Of a stretch of DNA of 64,000 bases, positions 16,451-23,983 are shown piece after piece. The stretch is from Mitsuaria chitosanitabida ATCC BAA-476 = NBRC 102408 (GTDB lineage: Bacteria > Pseudomonadota > Gammaproteobacteria > Burkholderiales > Burkholderiaceae_C): positions 1 through 64,000 of the forward strand of contig NZ_BCYP01000013.1 of the NCBI RefSeq assembly GCF_001598255.1, given 5' to 3'. The notes under the pieces are model-generated. The model was given only the letters and a program-made list of their open reading frames with translations. It searched no databases and was not told the origin of the DNA. A program made the position numbers and the translations under genes. Positions within the stretch are counted from its first letter, which is position 1. Every line of letters starts with the position of its first letter.

Positions 16451-18738
16451 GGGAGCGTCGCCTCCTCGCCGGACTCCCGGGCGCGGCGTTGCACGCGGCG
16501 CGTGATGCGCTCGCGCAAGCGCCACTGGCCGGCATCGGCCAGCATGCGGCCGGCCCAGCGGTAGACGTTGAACTCGCGCACCGTCATGCGCAGGCTGGCC
16601 ATGCGCTCGCGCTGTTCCTGCGGGGGCATGGTGGCGGCGCGGTGCAGGGCGTCGGTCGTCTCCTCGACGTGGTACGGGTTGATGACCAGCGCCTCGGGCA
16701 ACTCGCGCGCGGCGCCGGCGAAGCGGCTCAGGATCAGCACGCCCTGGTCGTCGTCACGCGCCGCGATGAACTCCTTGCACACGAGGTTCATGCCGTCGTG
16801 CAGGCTGGTCACGACACACATGTCGGCCGCGCGATAGAGCTCCATCAGCGCCGCGTGGTCATGGTGCTGTGCCAGCAGCAGCACCGGCTTGTAACCCGCC
16901 ATGCCGAAGCGCAGGTTGATGCGCTCGGTGACGCGGTGGATGCGGTCCTGGAACTCGCGGTACTCCTCGAGCGCGCTGCGCGTGGGCGCGGCGACCTGCA
17001 CGAGCACGAAGCGTCCCTGCCATTGCGGGTACTTCTCGAGCAGCCGCTCGACCGCGTGCAGCCGCTCCAGGATGCCCTTCGTGTAGTCGAAGCGGTCGAC
17101 GCCGACGGCCAGCACCGTGTCCGGCGCCAGCTGCAGGTGCTCGAAGATCCCGGCGCGCGCCTCGGCCGGCGTGGCCCAGCCGGCGCGCTCCTGGTCGGTC
17201 GGCCACGCGATGGAGATCGGATAGCTCTGCACCAGCGTCGGCTCGCCCTGATAGCTGATGGTCGAGTGCTCGTGCTCGATGCGGGCCTCCAGGTAGCGGT
17301 CCACGGTCTCGGTGAAGTTCTTGCAGTGGAAGCGCGTGTGGAAGCCCAGGATCGTGCTGCCCAGCATCCCCTGCAGCAGCTCGCGCCGCCACGGACAGAT
17401 GCCGAAGGACTCGGGGTTGGGCCAGGGGATGTGCCAGAAGGTGATGATGGTCGCGTTGGGCAGCTTCTCGCGGACCATGGCGGGCAACAGGGCGAAGTGG
17501 TAGTCCTGCACCAGCACGACCGGGTCGTCGCCGCGGGCCTCGGCCACGACGGCATCGGCGAAGCGCTGGTTGACGGCGCGGTACTGGGCCCAGTCGGACT
17601 CGCGGAAGACCGGCCGCACGTGCGCCACGTGGCACAGCGGCCACAGGCCTTCGTTGGCGAAGCCCTGGTAATAGCCTTGCTCTTCCTCGTCCGTGAGCCA
17701 GATGCGGCGCAGCACGTACTCCTGCGTGTCGGGCGGAACGGCGACGCGGTCGTTGGCGTCGACGACGTCATGGTCGCCGCTGCCGCTGCCGTGCGCGATC
17801 CAGGTGCCCGAGCAGGCGCGCATCACCGGCTCGACCGCGGTCACCAGTCCGCTGGCGGGCCGGCTCACGGTCACGCCGTCCGGGCCCTTGTGGTGGATGT
17901 AGGGCTCGCGGTTGGAGACCACGATCACCTGGTCGCCCCGCAGCTGCGTGCGCAGCAGGCCGCGCAGACGCTCGGGGTCCCAGGGCGTGAGCGGGCCGTG
18001 CTCACGGTAGAGGTTGTCCTCGAGTTCGCGGATGTGCTGGCGGATCTCGACCTCCAGCGGCTGGAGCTCGGGCGGCGGACCGCTCTCGGCGGGCGCGGGC
18101 CCGCCGGCGGTGTTGAGCAGCGGTCGCACCAGACCTTCGCCGCGCAGGATGGCGCGCATGCCGTTGACCCAGCCACGCCAGCTCAGCTGCGCGACGATCA
18201 TCGTGATGCCGGCGATCGCCAGGCCCAGCACCGTGATGAAGATGATCATGTAGCGCCGCGTGTCCAGGCTGCGGCGGTCGGGCAGGCTCAGGTCGTGCAG
18301 CAGCACGAGGCGGTCGGAATCGGCCTGCTGCGGATTCACCGGGAACACGCCCACGTGCACCGCGCCGCTGGCCAGCTCCAGGCGCGGGTCCTTGAGCTTC
18401 GCGGTCTGCTCGGCCTCGCCGCAGCCGAGCGTGTCGGGGAAGCCCTTGGTGCTGAGCACCTGCTTCCCATCGGGCGCGCAGATCGCGATGCCCACGAGGC
18501 GCTCGTCCAGCACGCCGCGCTCGAGCAGGTTGCGCAGGCGCTCGCGCTTGGCGCCGGGTTCGATGTCGGAGATGGCGACGGAGAGCGTCTTGGCGACCAT
18601 CTCGCCGCGGGTGCTGAGGTCGCGCGAGAACCAGCGCAAGGTCATGCGGTCCAGCAGGGGCAGCGCCAGCAGCGCCGCGACGGTGAGGGTGATCAGCAGC
18701 GGGACGAGGAAACGGATCTGGAGGTGCAGCGATTTCAT
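16447..18738 (-). CDS. otsA: Trehalose-6-phosphate synthase with membrane sensor domain
   Basis: This 763-residue fusion carries, at residues ~270-735, a complete GT20 trehalose-6-phosphate synthase: SNREPYIH, the WHIPWPN acceptor loop, DRFDYTKGI, HDGMNLVCKEF and a C-terminal SRFAGAARELPEA. It condenses UDP-glucose with glucose-6-phosphate. Ordinary OtsA is ~460-500 residues. Here ~265 extra N-terminal residues provide a membrane helix (9-29), a ~130-residue periplasmic domain with a Cache-like strand/loop (GIAICAPDGKQVLSTKGF; two Cys), a second helix (163-183) and a HAMP-like linker. This is the layout of a histidine-kinase sensor. Synthesis may therefore be membrane-localised and gated by a periplasmic signal. 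It overlaps its neighbours on both sides by ATGA. Confidence 0.93.
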   Translation of the reverse strand: MKSLHLQIRFLVPLLITLTVAALLALPLLDRMTLRWFSRDLSTRGEMVAKTLSVAISDIEPGAKRERLRNLLERGVLDERLVGIAICAPDGKQVLSTKGFPDTLGCGEAEQTAKLKDPRLELASGAVHVGVFPVNPQQADSDRLVLLHDLSLPDRRSLDTRRYMIIFITVLGLAIAGITMIVAQLSWRGWVNGMRAILRGEGLVRPLLNTAGGPAPAESGPPPELQPLEVEIRQHIRELEDNLYREHGPLTPWDPERLRGLLRTQLRGDQVIVVSNREPYIHHKGPDGVTVSRPASGLVTAVEPVMRACSGTWIAHGSGSGDHDVVDANDRVAVPPDTQEYVLRRIWLTDEEEQGYYQGFANEGLWPLCHVAHVRPVFRESDWAQYRAVNQRFADAVVAEARGDDPVVLVQDYHFALLPAMVREKLPNATIITFWHIPWPNPESFGICPWRRELLQGMLGSTILGFHTRFHCKNFTETVDRYLEARIEHEHSTISYQGEPTLVQSYPISIAWPTDQERAGWATPAEARAGIFEHLQLAPDTVLAVGVDRFDYTKGILERLHAVERLLEKYPQWQGRFVLVQVAAPTRSALEEYREFQDRIHRVTERINLRFGMAGYKPVLLLAQHHDHAALMELYRAADMCVVTSLHDGMNLVCKEFIAARDDDQGVLILSRFAGAARELPEALVINPYHVEETTDALHRAATMPPQEQRERMASLRMTVREFNVYRWAGRMLADAGQWRLRERITRRVQRRARESGEEATLP

Positions 18739-19241
18739 GCGTCGGACCCGTCGCGGTCATCGCGATCGTCGTGATCGGCGTCACGGCGCAGCGCGGCGAC
18801 GCCTCCGAGCGCGAGGCCGGCCGCGAAGCCGCCGTAGATCATCAGCAGACTGAGCGTCGACGGCGGCCGGGTGCCGGCGGCCGTCGCGCGGTGATCGGCG
18901 GCGGGCGTGAGCAGACTGGGGGAGACCACGCGGTCCAGGCCGACGGCGACCGCGGTCAGCAGCAGCGCGTCGCCGCAGGCGTTGGCGCGGGTGCGGTGGC
19001 GGCGCAACGCGCGCACACGGTCGTAGAGCGCGCCCCACAGGACGGCGGTGGCGGTGTGCAGCGCGATGTCGGCGGCGGAGGCCTTGAGCGGCGGCCGGCC
19101 GACGCGGTACTCGGAGGGACCGACCAGGTGCGCCGGATCGGATCGGCTGCCTCTCAACATCGCCAGGCCCGAGAACACGCTGGCGAGCACGCCGCCGGCG
19201 CATGCCCGGCGCAGGGCCGGCAGCAGCAGGGGATTCAGCAA
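18735..19241 (-). CDS. Small membrane protein, first gene of the trehalose operon
   Basis: This 168-residue protein is of unknown function. The TTG start at 19241 is chosen because AGGAG lies 6 bases upstream. It has three or four hydrophobic stretches: near residues 12-30 (ACAGGVLASVFSGLAML), 58-75 (DIALHTATAVLWGALY), 85-105 and a clear helix at 130-152 (LLMIYGGFAAGLALGGVAAL). The tail is strongly Asp/Arg-rich (DHDDRDDRDGSDA). Its last four bases overlap the otsA start (ATGA), so it is translated together with the sensor-OtsA and may be a membrane partner of it. A near-perfect sigma-54 promoter lies just upstream. Confidence 0.78.
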   Translation of the reverse strand: MLNPLLLPALRRACAGGVLASVFSGLAMLRGSRSDPAHLVGPSEYRVGRPPLKASAADIALHTATAVLWGALYDRVRALRRHRTRANACGDALLLTAVAVGLDRVVSPSLLTPAADHRATAAGTRPPSTLSLLMIYGGFAAGLALGGVAALRRDADHDDRDDRDGSDA

Positions 19242-19281
19242 AAGCGACTCCTGTCACAGAGGGAAACAACCCCCTGGGGAT

Positions 19282-19297
19282 GGCAATCGCCGTGCCG
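19282..19297 (-). promoter_or_regulatory. Sigma-54 promoter of the trehalose operon
   Basis: On the minus strand, CGGCACG-GCGA-TTGCC matches the consensus at every core base. GG is at 19295-19296 and GC at 19283-19284. The inferred start near 19271 leaves a 30-base leader to the TTG at 19241. Confidence 0.78.
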
Positions 19298-19314
19298 GGC
19301 GCCGTGCGACAGGC

Positions 19315-19527
19315 TCACTGCACGCCGGTGGGCGGCGGCATGTAGGGCGGCTCGCGAACAGGGATGGGGTCCTCGCCGGGGAGGGGCGGATCGATCACGT
19401 CGGGCGGCTCGTGGTCCGGCTCCGGCGTGGGGCCGTGCGGCGGCGGCGGCACGAACGGCACCTCGTTGGGATGAGGCGGGGACGGCGGCACCGTGTGGGC
19501 GTGCAGCGGCGGAAGGGTGGGGTGCAT
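19315..19527 (-). CDS. Proline-rich 70-residue hypothetical protein
   Basis: This small protein is about one-third proline, with His/Glu/Asp and short repeats such as PPHP, PPPPHG and DHEPPDVIDPPLP. It has no signal peptide or membrane helix. The start ATG at 19527 has AAGGA upstream and a sigma-54-like promoter at 19557-19572. Strand-specific codon bias and the ribosome site support it as real, but no function or family can be named. It may be a disordered stress protein, similar in character to those at 20836 and 40862. Confidence 0.6.
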   Translation of the reverse strand: MHPTLPPLHAHTVPPSPPHPNEVPFVPPPPHGPTPEPDHEPPDVIDPPLPGEDPIPVREPPYMPPPTGVQ

Positions 19528-19556
19528 GGGCGGTCCTTGGCGGGATGACGCCGCCT

Positions 19557-19572
19557 TGCAAGCGGCGCGCCC
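19557..19572 (-). promoter_or_regulatory. Sigma-54 promoter of proline-rich protein gene
   Basis: On the minus strand, GGGCGCG-CCGC-TTGCA has GG (19570-19571) and GC (19558-19559) and the consensus final A. The inferred start near 19546 is 19 bases before the ATG. Confidence 0.65.
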
Positions 19573-19580
19573 GGCCGCGT

Positions 19581-19596
19581 GGGGTCCGGGCTTGCC
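19581..19596 (+). promoter_or_regulatory. Sigma-54-like promoter of SDR gene
   Basis: GGGGTCC-GGGC-TTGCC has GG 19582-19583 and GC 19594-19595 with an intact TTGC block but a weak -24 block. It is back to back with the 19557-19572 site. The inferred start is near 19607, 55 bases before the ATG. Confidence 0.5.
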
Positions 19597-19661
19597 GACC
19601 CCTGGTCGATCGGGCCCTCGGTTCCTCGCGGCCCACCCCGTCACATGCAAGGAGTTCCACC

Positions 19662-20699
19662 ATGACGAAGAAGACAGCGCCCCGGCAGGAAGCACCCCGT
19701 TCCCGCGCCGACGACACGCAGGCGCGTGAGCGCCATGTGCAGCACGTGCAGGATCTGAAGGACTCGGAGCAGCAGGCCCGGCAGGGCGGCGAGCAGGCAG
19801 GCTCGACGTCGGCCAAGGCACCGGTGCAAGCCGGCGCGCGCGAGCAGCCCGGCCGCTTCCCCGCGCAGCATCTGGTCAAGCCGGGCGAGGAGGGCGATCT
19901 GGCGACACGGCCCCGCTTCCGCGCGCCGGATTACCGCGGCAGCGGCAAGCTCGAGGGCATGGCGGCCATCGTGACCGGGGGCGACTCCGGCATCGGGCGC
20001 GCGGTGGCGGTGCTCTACGCGCGGGAGGGGGCCGACGTCGCGGTGATCTATCTCGGCGCCGACGAGGACGAGGACGCGCGCGAGACCCAGCACCACATCG
20101 AGGCCGAGGGCCGCGCCTGCCTGCTGATCCGCGGCGACGTGCAGGACCGGGAGTTCTGTCGGCAAGCGGTGCGGCAGGTCGTTCAGCGCTTCGGCCGGCT
20201 GGACGTGCTGGTCAACAACGCGGCGTTCCAGGAGCACGCGGCCTCGATCGAGGACCTCGATGACGAGCGTCTGGACCTGAGCTTCCGCACCAACGTGTTC
20301 GGCTATTTCCACATGGCCCAGGCGGCGGTGCCGCACATGAAGTCCGGCGCCAGCATCGTCAACACCGGGTCCGTGACGGGTCTGCAGGGCAGCGCGAGGC
20401 TGCTCGACTACGCATCGACCAAGGGCGCGATCCACGCCTTCACCAAGTCGCTGGCGCAGAACCTGATGGACAAGGGCATCCGCGTCAACGCGGTCGCGCC
20501 AGGGCCGGTGTGGACCCCGTTGAATCCTGCCGATTCACCCGCGGAGAAGGTGCCCGGGTTCGGCGCGCAGACCGACATGCATCGGGCCGCGCAACCGGAG
20601 GAGCTGTCCCCGGCCTACGTGTTCCTGGCGTCGCCGGTGTGCGCGGGCTACATCTCCGGCATCGTGCTGCCGGTGACGGGCAGCGTCGGCGCGATCTGA
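19662..20699 (+). CDS. SDR-family oxidoreductase (YghA-like)
   Basis: This 345-residue short-chain dehydrogenase has an ~80-residue hydrophilic N-terminal extension (Gln/Ala/Arg-rich) ahead of the Rossmann domain. Visible motifs are the cofactor loop TGGDSGIGRA, NNAA, catalytic Ser in NTGSVTG, and the YASTK catalytic Tyr/Lys pair. The closing segment APGPVWTPL...PEELSPAYVFLASP is typical of the general-stress YghA/YhxD group. The substrate is unknown. The start ATG at 19662 has AAGGAG at 19649. It stands as a single transcription unit behind a sigma-54-like site. General-stress SDRs of this group are common in desiccation or osmotic regulons. Confidence 0.9.
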   Translation: MTKKTAPRQEAPRSRADDTQARERHVQHVQDLKDSEQQARQGGEQAGSTSAKAPVQAGAREQPGRFPAQHLVKPGEEGDLATRPRFRAPDYRGSGKLEGMAAIVTGGDSGIGRAVAVLYAREGADVAVIYLGADEDEDARETQHHIEAEGRACLLIRGDVQDREFCRQAVRQVVQRFGRLDVLVNNAAFQEHAASIEDLDDERLDLSFRTNVFGYFHMAQAAVPHMKSGASIVNTGSVTGLQGSARLLDYASTKGAIHAFTKSLAQNLMDKGIRVNAVAPGPVWTPLNPADSPAEKVPGFGAQTDMHRAAQPEELSPAYVFLASPVCAGYISGIVLPVTGSVGAI

Positions 20700-20793
20700 A
20701 CGGCAGAAGGCGAACGGGAGAAGGCGCGGGGCGCCGCACGCCGTCCCGTGGGACACCGCGATCGCCGGCCCGGGCGTCGCGCGCGTGCCGATG

Positions 20794-20809
20794 CGGCACC
20801 CCGTTTGCC
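20794..20809 (+). promoter_or_regulatory. Sigma-54 promoter of hemerythrin operon
   Basis: CGGCACC-CCGT-TTGCC has GG 20795-20796 and GC 20807-20808. The inferred start near 20820 is directly ahead of AAGGAGG (20821-20827) and the ATG at 20836. Confidence 0.72.
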
Positions 20810-20835
20810 GGATCGGCCGCAAGGAGGCATCGTCC

Positions 20836-21114
20836 ATGAACGATCAGGCACTGGCGGTCTTGCGGTCGACGACCGTCGCCGCGACGGCCACGGCACCCCT
20901 CGCGACGACACCCGCCGCGACGGCGCCGGCACCCGAGCGCAAGCGCTCCGACACGCCGGCGCATCCACCCGCGCGGCCCCCCGAGCCGGGGCCGGAGCAG
21001 GCGCCGCACGAGCATCCCGACGACCCCGGCGTGCACCCCGACGGACCGCGCCGCTATCACGACGACCACGGCGCGCCCGCCCGCATGCGATCGGAGGAAG
21101 GAGTCCCCGCATGA
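20836..21114 (+). CDS. Disordered Pro/His-rich small protein
   Basis: This 92-residue protein starts at ATG 20836 with AAGGAGG optimally placed. After ~40 residues of Thr/Ala/Pro repeats it becomes Pro/His/Asp-rich (PHEHPDDPGVHPDGP, YHDDHG), which could bind metal. It has no signal peptide or membrane segment and no family assignment. Its stop overlaps the hemerythrin gene start by ATGA (21111-21114), so the two are translationally coupled. Association with a non-haem iron protein is suggestive of metal handling, but that is speculative. Confidence 0.68.
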   Translation: MNDQALAVLRSTTVAATATAPLATTPAATAPAPERKRSDTPAHPPARPPEPGPEQAPHEHPDDPGVHPDGPRRYHDDHGAPARMRSEEGVPA

Positions 21115-21671
21115 ACCACGCGTTTGCCCAGAACGGCGTGCGCGCGGACCTGATCGCGCGCGACGAGGTGGTGGCGCTGCTGGTGGACGACCATCAGCGC
21201 GCCCAGCACGCGTTCCACCAGTTCGACCGGCTGTGGGCCCGGCACGAGCTCGAGTCCTGCGAGGCGCTGGTGCGTCGCACCTGCGCGCTGCTGTCGCTGC
21301 ACGCGACGCTGGAGGAAGAGTGGCTCTATCCGGCGGTGCGCCGCTGCCCGGAGATCGGCGCCGTCGAGCGCCGCCTCGTCAACGAGGCCGAGGTCGAGCA
21401 CCTCGTGACGCGCATCCTGATGTCGCAGCTGCGCCGCATGAGCGCCAACGACGACCAGTTCGCGCCGCTGGTGAGCGTGCTGGGGCGCTACGTCGAGCAC
21501 CACGCCAAGGACGTCGAGCAGGGCATCCTGCCGCGTCTGACGCATGCCTCCTCGGTGGACTGGCGCACCCTGTCCAGCGGTCTGCGCCGCCGCCGCGCGG
21601 AACTCGAGCGCCAGTGGCAGGACGACCTGCAGGTCGAGGCAGCGGAGGGCGCGCGGCAGCAGGATGCGTGA
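21111..21671 (+). CDS. Hemerythrin-domain protein
   Basis: This 186-residue protein has an HHE/hemerythrin-like four-helix bundle. Candidate di-iron ligands are spaced as expected: His in LLVDDHQRAQHAFHQF (residues ~24-31), His/Glu in SLHATLEEEWLYP (~63-70), His in EAEVEHLVTRIL, and the paired His/Glu in YVEHHAKDVEQGILP. Family members bind O2 or NO, or take part in iron-sulfur repair (RIC/YtfE type). The C-terminal 45 residues are Arg/Glu-rich and probably helical. It is second in a two-gene sigma-54-type operon and belongs to the cluster of iron and stress proteins in this window. Confidence 0.9.
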   Translation: MNHAFAQNGVRADLIARDEVVALLVDDHQRAQHAFHQFDRLWARHELESCEALVRRTCALLSLHATLEEEWLYPAVRRCPEIGAVERRLVNEAEVEHLVTRILMSQLRRMSANDDQFAPLVSVLGRYVEHHAKDVEQGILPRLTHASSVDWRTLSSGLRRRRAELERQWQDDLQVEAAEGARQQDA

Positions 21672-21726
21672 GCGCGCGGTTCGCCTCGGTTGAGCGGACG
21701 GCTCGCCGCCGCCGCGGGCGAGCGGG

Positions 21727-23160
21727 TCAGCGCTGAGCGGCCGAGGCCGTGTCGCGCGCCTTCGCCCGCTGCGCGCGACGTGCCAGCGAGGCCACCAGGG
21801 GGTGGTCCATCACATGCGCCAGCAGGCGCTGCTTCTGCTGCGGCGTGAGCGCGGACGCCTCGATCATCGCGGGCCATCGGTCGTAGGCGGCCTTGACGCA
21901 ACGCGAGATGGCCTGCTCGGCGGGTTTGACCGCGATGCGAAGGCGCGCGCAGAACTCCTGCAGCAGCGCGGGCGAGATCGCCTGCTTCGCCGCGGCGCCG
22001 TCCTTGCGCGCCTGCGCGGCCGCGCGCCGGGGCAGGTACTCGGTCGGCAGGAGGAGGAGGGCGTGACCCCGGATCCGGTGGAACACCGCGTAGGCCACCA
22101 GGTCGTAGGCGGGCGACAGGCTGGGCGTGATGCCGTCCAGGTAGCGCACCCCGAGGTTCTTCAGGTGCATGTCGGCGTTGCCCACCATCTCGTTGACGAC
22201 CAGACGCCGCAGCAGTTCGTGCACCGCGGCTTCGCCCATCGACGGCTCGGCGAGGAGCACGGCGGCGATGTCCAGGTAGGTCGCCGGCAGGGCCCCTTCC
22301 GGGGAGGGCGCGCCGTACTTGTCCTCCGGCATGCGCCCGAAGATCTGCGCGAAGTCCTCGACGTGGAGGCGGCCGCCGGGGCTCCGGTCGAAGCGAGTGA
22401 CGGCGAGGAAGCGGGTGTGGCCGTCGGCATCGCCGAGGTCGTAGCCATGCGGCAGCCCGAGCCGATCCAGCGGCTCCAGCGTCGCCTCGCAGGTGTCGAC
22501 GCCGGCCGCGCGCGCCAGGCGCAGGGTCAGGTCCTCCACCTCCGGCAGCAGCGGCTGCCCGACGACCGGCAGCTTCGCGATGATGTGCGTGTCCTGGTCC
22601 TTGGTCCTGCCGACGTAGCGGTCGCCCTCGCGAATGACGCCCAGCTTGGGCTGCACGCCCGAGAGCGACACGCCTTCGTCGAGCGGATCGGCCGTGACGG
22701 ACATCTCCAGGGCGTCCTGGCCTTGCGTCACGTAGCGCGCGAGCTCGTCCCGCGAGAGTTCGACCGGGAGTGCGTACACCTGGCCCGGCAGGTCCTTGCC
22801 GCAGGCCGCCAGCATCTCGAAGTGGTCGTCCGGCGCGCAGTGCCGCAGCGCGGCGACATGGTCGCGGAACACGCCCTCGGGCAGCAGGTTCTGGAAGAAC
22901 GCCGGCAGCAGCCAGCCGTTCTTCGCCGAGTGCCGGCCGTTGAAACTGGCCGACTGCACATCGCGCCACAGGGCCGCCTGAGCCTGCGGGGTGCTGGCGC
23001 GCAGCGACAGCGACAGGGTCGGCAGGGTGTCCGCCCCGCGCGCGAGCAGATCCTCGTCGGCGACGAAGCGATTGGTGACCGAGGCGCCCGGCAAGGCGTA
23101 CTGGAACAGCACGCCGAGCCGCAGCGGGCCGAGATGGATGGACAGGGCTTTGACGTTCAT
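21727..23160 (-). CDS. hipA: HipA-type serine/threonine kinase toxin
   Basis: This 477-residue HipA homologue, E. coli HipA being 440, is a Ser/Thr kinase of the PI3/4-kinase-like fold. The HipA type toxin inactivates glutamyl-tRNA synthetase; the target here is unknown. An N-terminal subdomain occupies residues 1-100. The Gly-rich signature SLSGVQPKLGV is near residue 190. The catalytic loop NADMHLKNLG has Asp330, and the metal-binding SPAYDL has Asp353, so the enzyme looks active. The start ATG at 23160 overlaps the hipB stop by ATGA. Gene order antitoxin-then-toxin is standard. Residues after ~445 form a basic tail. Confidence 0.93.
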   Translation of the reverse strand: MNVKALSIHLGPLRLGVLFQYALPGASVTNRFVADEDLLARGADTLPTLSLSLRASTPQAQAALWRDVQSASFNGRHSAKNGWLLPAFFQNLLPEGVFRDHVAALRHCAPDDHFEMLAACGKDLPGQVYALPVELSRDELARYVTQGQDALEMSVTADPLDEGVSLSGVQPKLGVIREGDRYVGRTKDQDTHIIAKLPVVGQPLLPEVEDLTLRLARAAGVDTCEATLEPLDRLGLPHGYDLGDADGHTRFLAVTRFDRSPGGRLHVEDFAQIFGRMPEDKYGAPSPEGALPATYLDIAAVLLAEPSMGEAAVHELLRRLVVNEMVGNADMHLKNLGVRYLDGITPSLSPAYDLVAYAVFHRIRGHALLLLPTEYLPRRAAAQARKDGAAAKQAISPALLQEFCARLRIAVKPAEQAISRCVKAAYDRWPAMIEASALTPQQKQRLLAHVMDHPLVASLARRAQRAKARDTASAAQR

Positions 23161-23516
23161 CGACGCGTCTTTCCAGGGCGAGCAGCAGTCCGCGCAGTCG
23201 TCGCCGGGTCGCTCGGCGTTCCAGGTCGAGCGTGCAAGGCCGCCAGGGCGTCGGTGACGACGGATCTCACCGGCGGTCCGACCTCCTGGCCGGCCGCCAA
23301 GGCCGCGGCGGCGCCCTTGGGCACCAGCAGCAGCTCCAGCCCCAGCCGATCCGCCAGGGCCATCAGGGTGCTGAGGCGGAAATCCTCCTCGCCGCTGAGC
23401 ACATGCGTGAGGGTGCGCCGGGAAATGCCGGCCGCCTCCGCGAGCCGGGCCTGGGTCATGCCGTTCCGCTGCGAGGCGTCCCGCAGGGTTGTCGCGATGT
23501 CGGGGAGGGTGATCAT
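23157..23516 (-). CDS. hipB: HipB-type XRE antitoxin/repressor
   Basis: This 119-residue Xre-family DNA-binding protein has its helix-turn-helix at residues ~18-55 (MTQARLAEAAGISRRTLTHVL), then the HipB dimer strand region (LELLLVPKG). It is longer than E. coli HipB (88 residues), with an Ala/Thr/Arg tail. It probably neutralises HipA and represses its own operon. Two inverted repeats with the core AAAGTRC lie 7-104 bases upstream of the start and are the likely operators. The upstream DNA is AT-rich, unlike the rest of the window, consistent with horizontal acquisition. Confidence 0.9.
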   Translation of the reverse strand: MITLPDIATTLRDASQRNGMTQARLAEAAGISRRTLTHVLSGEEDFRLSTLMALADRLGLELLLVPKGAAAALAAGQEVGPPVRSVVTDALAALHARPGTPSDPATTARTAARPGKTRR

Positions 23517-23522
23517 GGCAAT

Positions 23523-23620
23523 AAAGTACGCAATATCGAGTAAAGCGTACTTTGATGCGCTCGACTGGGCAAGCTCTCATGAGCAATAAAGTGCTCAAAA
23601 ATTTGCATTGAGTACTTTAT
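23523..23620. promoter_or_regulatory. Paired HipB operator palindromes
   Basis: Palindrome 1 is AAAGTACGC (23523-23531) with GCGTACTTT (23545-23553), a perfect 9-bp pair. Palindrome 2 is ATAAAGTGCTCAA (23586-23598) with TTGAGTACTTTAT (23608-23620), 12 of 13 bases paired. Both have centres spaced alike and share the half-site AAAGTRC, as in HipB or other Xre operators. The region is strongly AT-rich for this genome. Confidence 0.75.
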
Positions 23621-23668
23621 TACTCATTCTGGACGCGGTGGCCCGGAAGCGCGGGGCGCGGGAACGCG

Positions 23669-23684
23669 AGGCATCCGCCTTGCC
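23669..23684 (+). promoter_or_regulatory. Sigma-54 promoter of DUF6496 gene
   Basis: AGGCATC-CGCC-TTGCC has GG 23670-23671 and GC 23682-23683. The inferred start near 23695 leaves 24 bases with AAAGGA before the ATG at 23719. Confidence 0.7.
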
Positions 23685-23718
23685 TCATCCCGTCATCCCC
23701 CACTTCGAAAGGACGACC

Positions 23719-23907
23719 ATGACAGCGCGATACGGGAAGAAGGCCCACGACGAAGTCGAGAAGGCCGTGCACGAGGAGAAGCGCGGCGAGCTCAAGAGCG
23801 GCCGCGGTGGCAAGACGGTCACCAGCCAGAAGCAGGCCGTCGCGATCGGCCTGTCCAGGGCCCGCAAGGCCGGCGGCAAGGTGCCGGCCAAGCGCGCGCA
23901 TCACTGA
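23719..23907 (+). CDS. DUF6496 small basic protein
   Basis: This 62-residue protein is Lys/Arg-rich and matches the short DUF6496 pattern: a helix KKAHDEVEKAVHEEKRGELKSG, a Gly-rich turn (RGGKTV) and KQAVAIGLSRARKAGGKVP. The function of the family is unknown; its charge would allow nucleic-acid binding. The start ATG at 23719 follows AAAGGACGACC. An in-frame upstream codon at 23608 is rejected because it lies in the HipB operator region and lacks a ribosome site. It is transcribed divergently from hipBA and has its own sigma-54-type promoter. Confidence 0.85.
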   Translation: MTARYGKKAHDEVEKAVHEEKRGELKSGRGGKTVTSQKQAVAIGLSRARKAGGKVPAKRAHH

Positions 23908-23983
23908 GCGTCGAGCCCGCGGGTCCGATCACCGAAGCGGGTCGGATCAGCGCAAGGGCCCGGGAGCGCCCCGGGCCGTCGCT

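Noticed and set aside
16489-18774. 761-codon open frame opposite otsA
   Set aside because: Low-complexity His/Gln/Arg/Val translation mirrors otsA codon bias and has no motifs.
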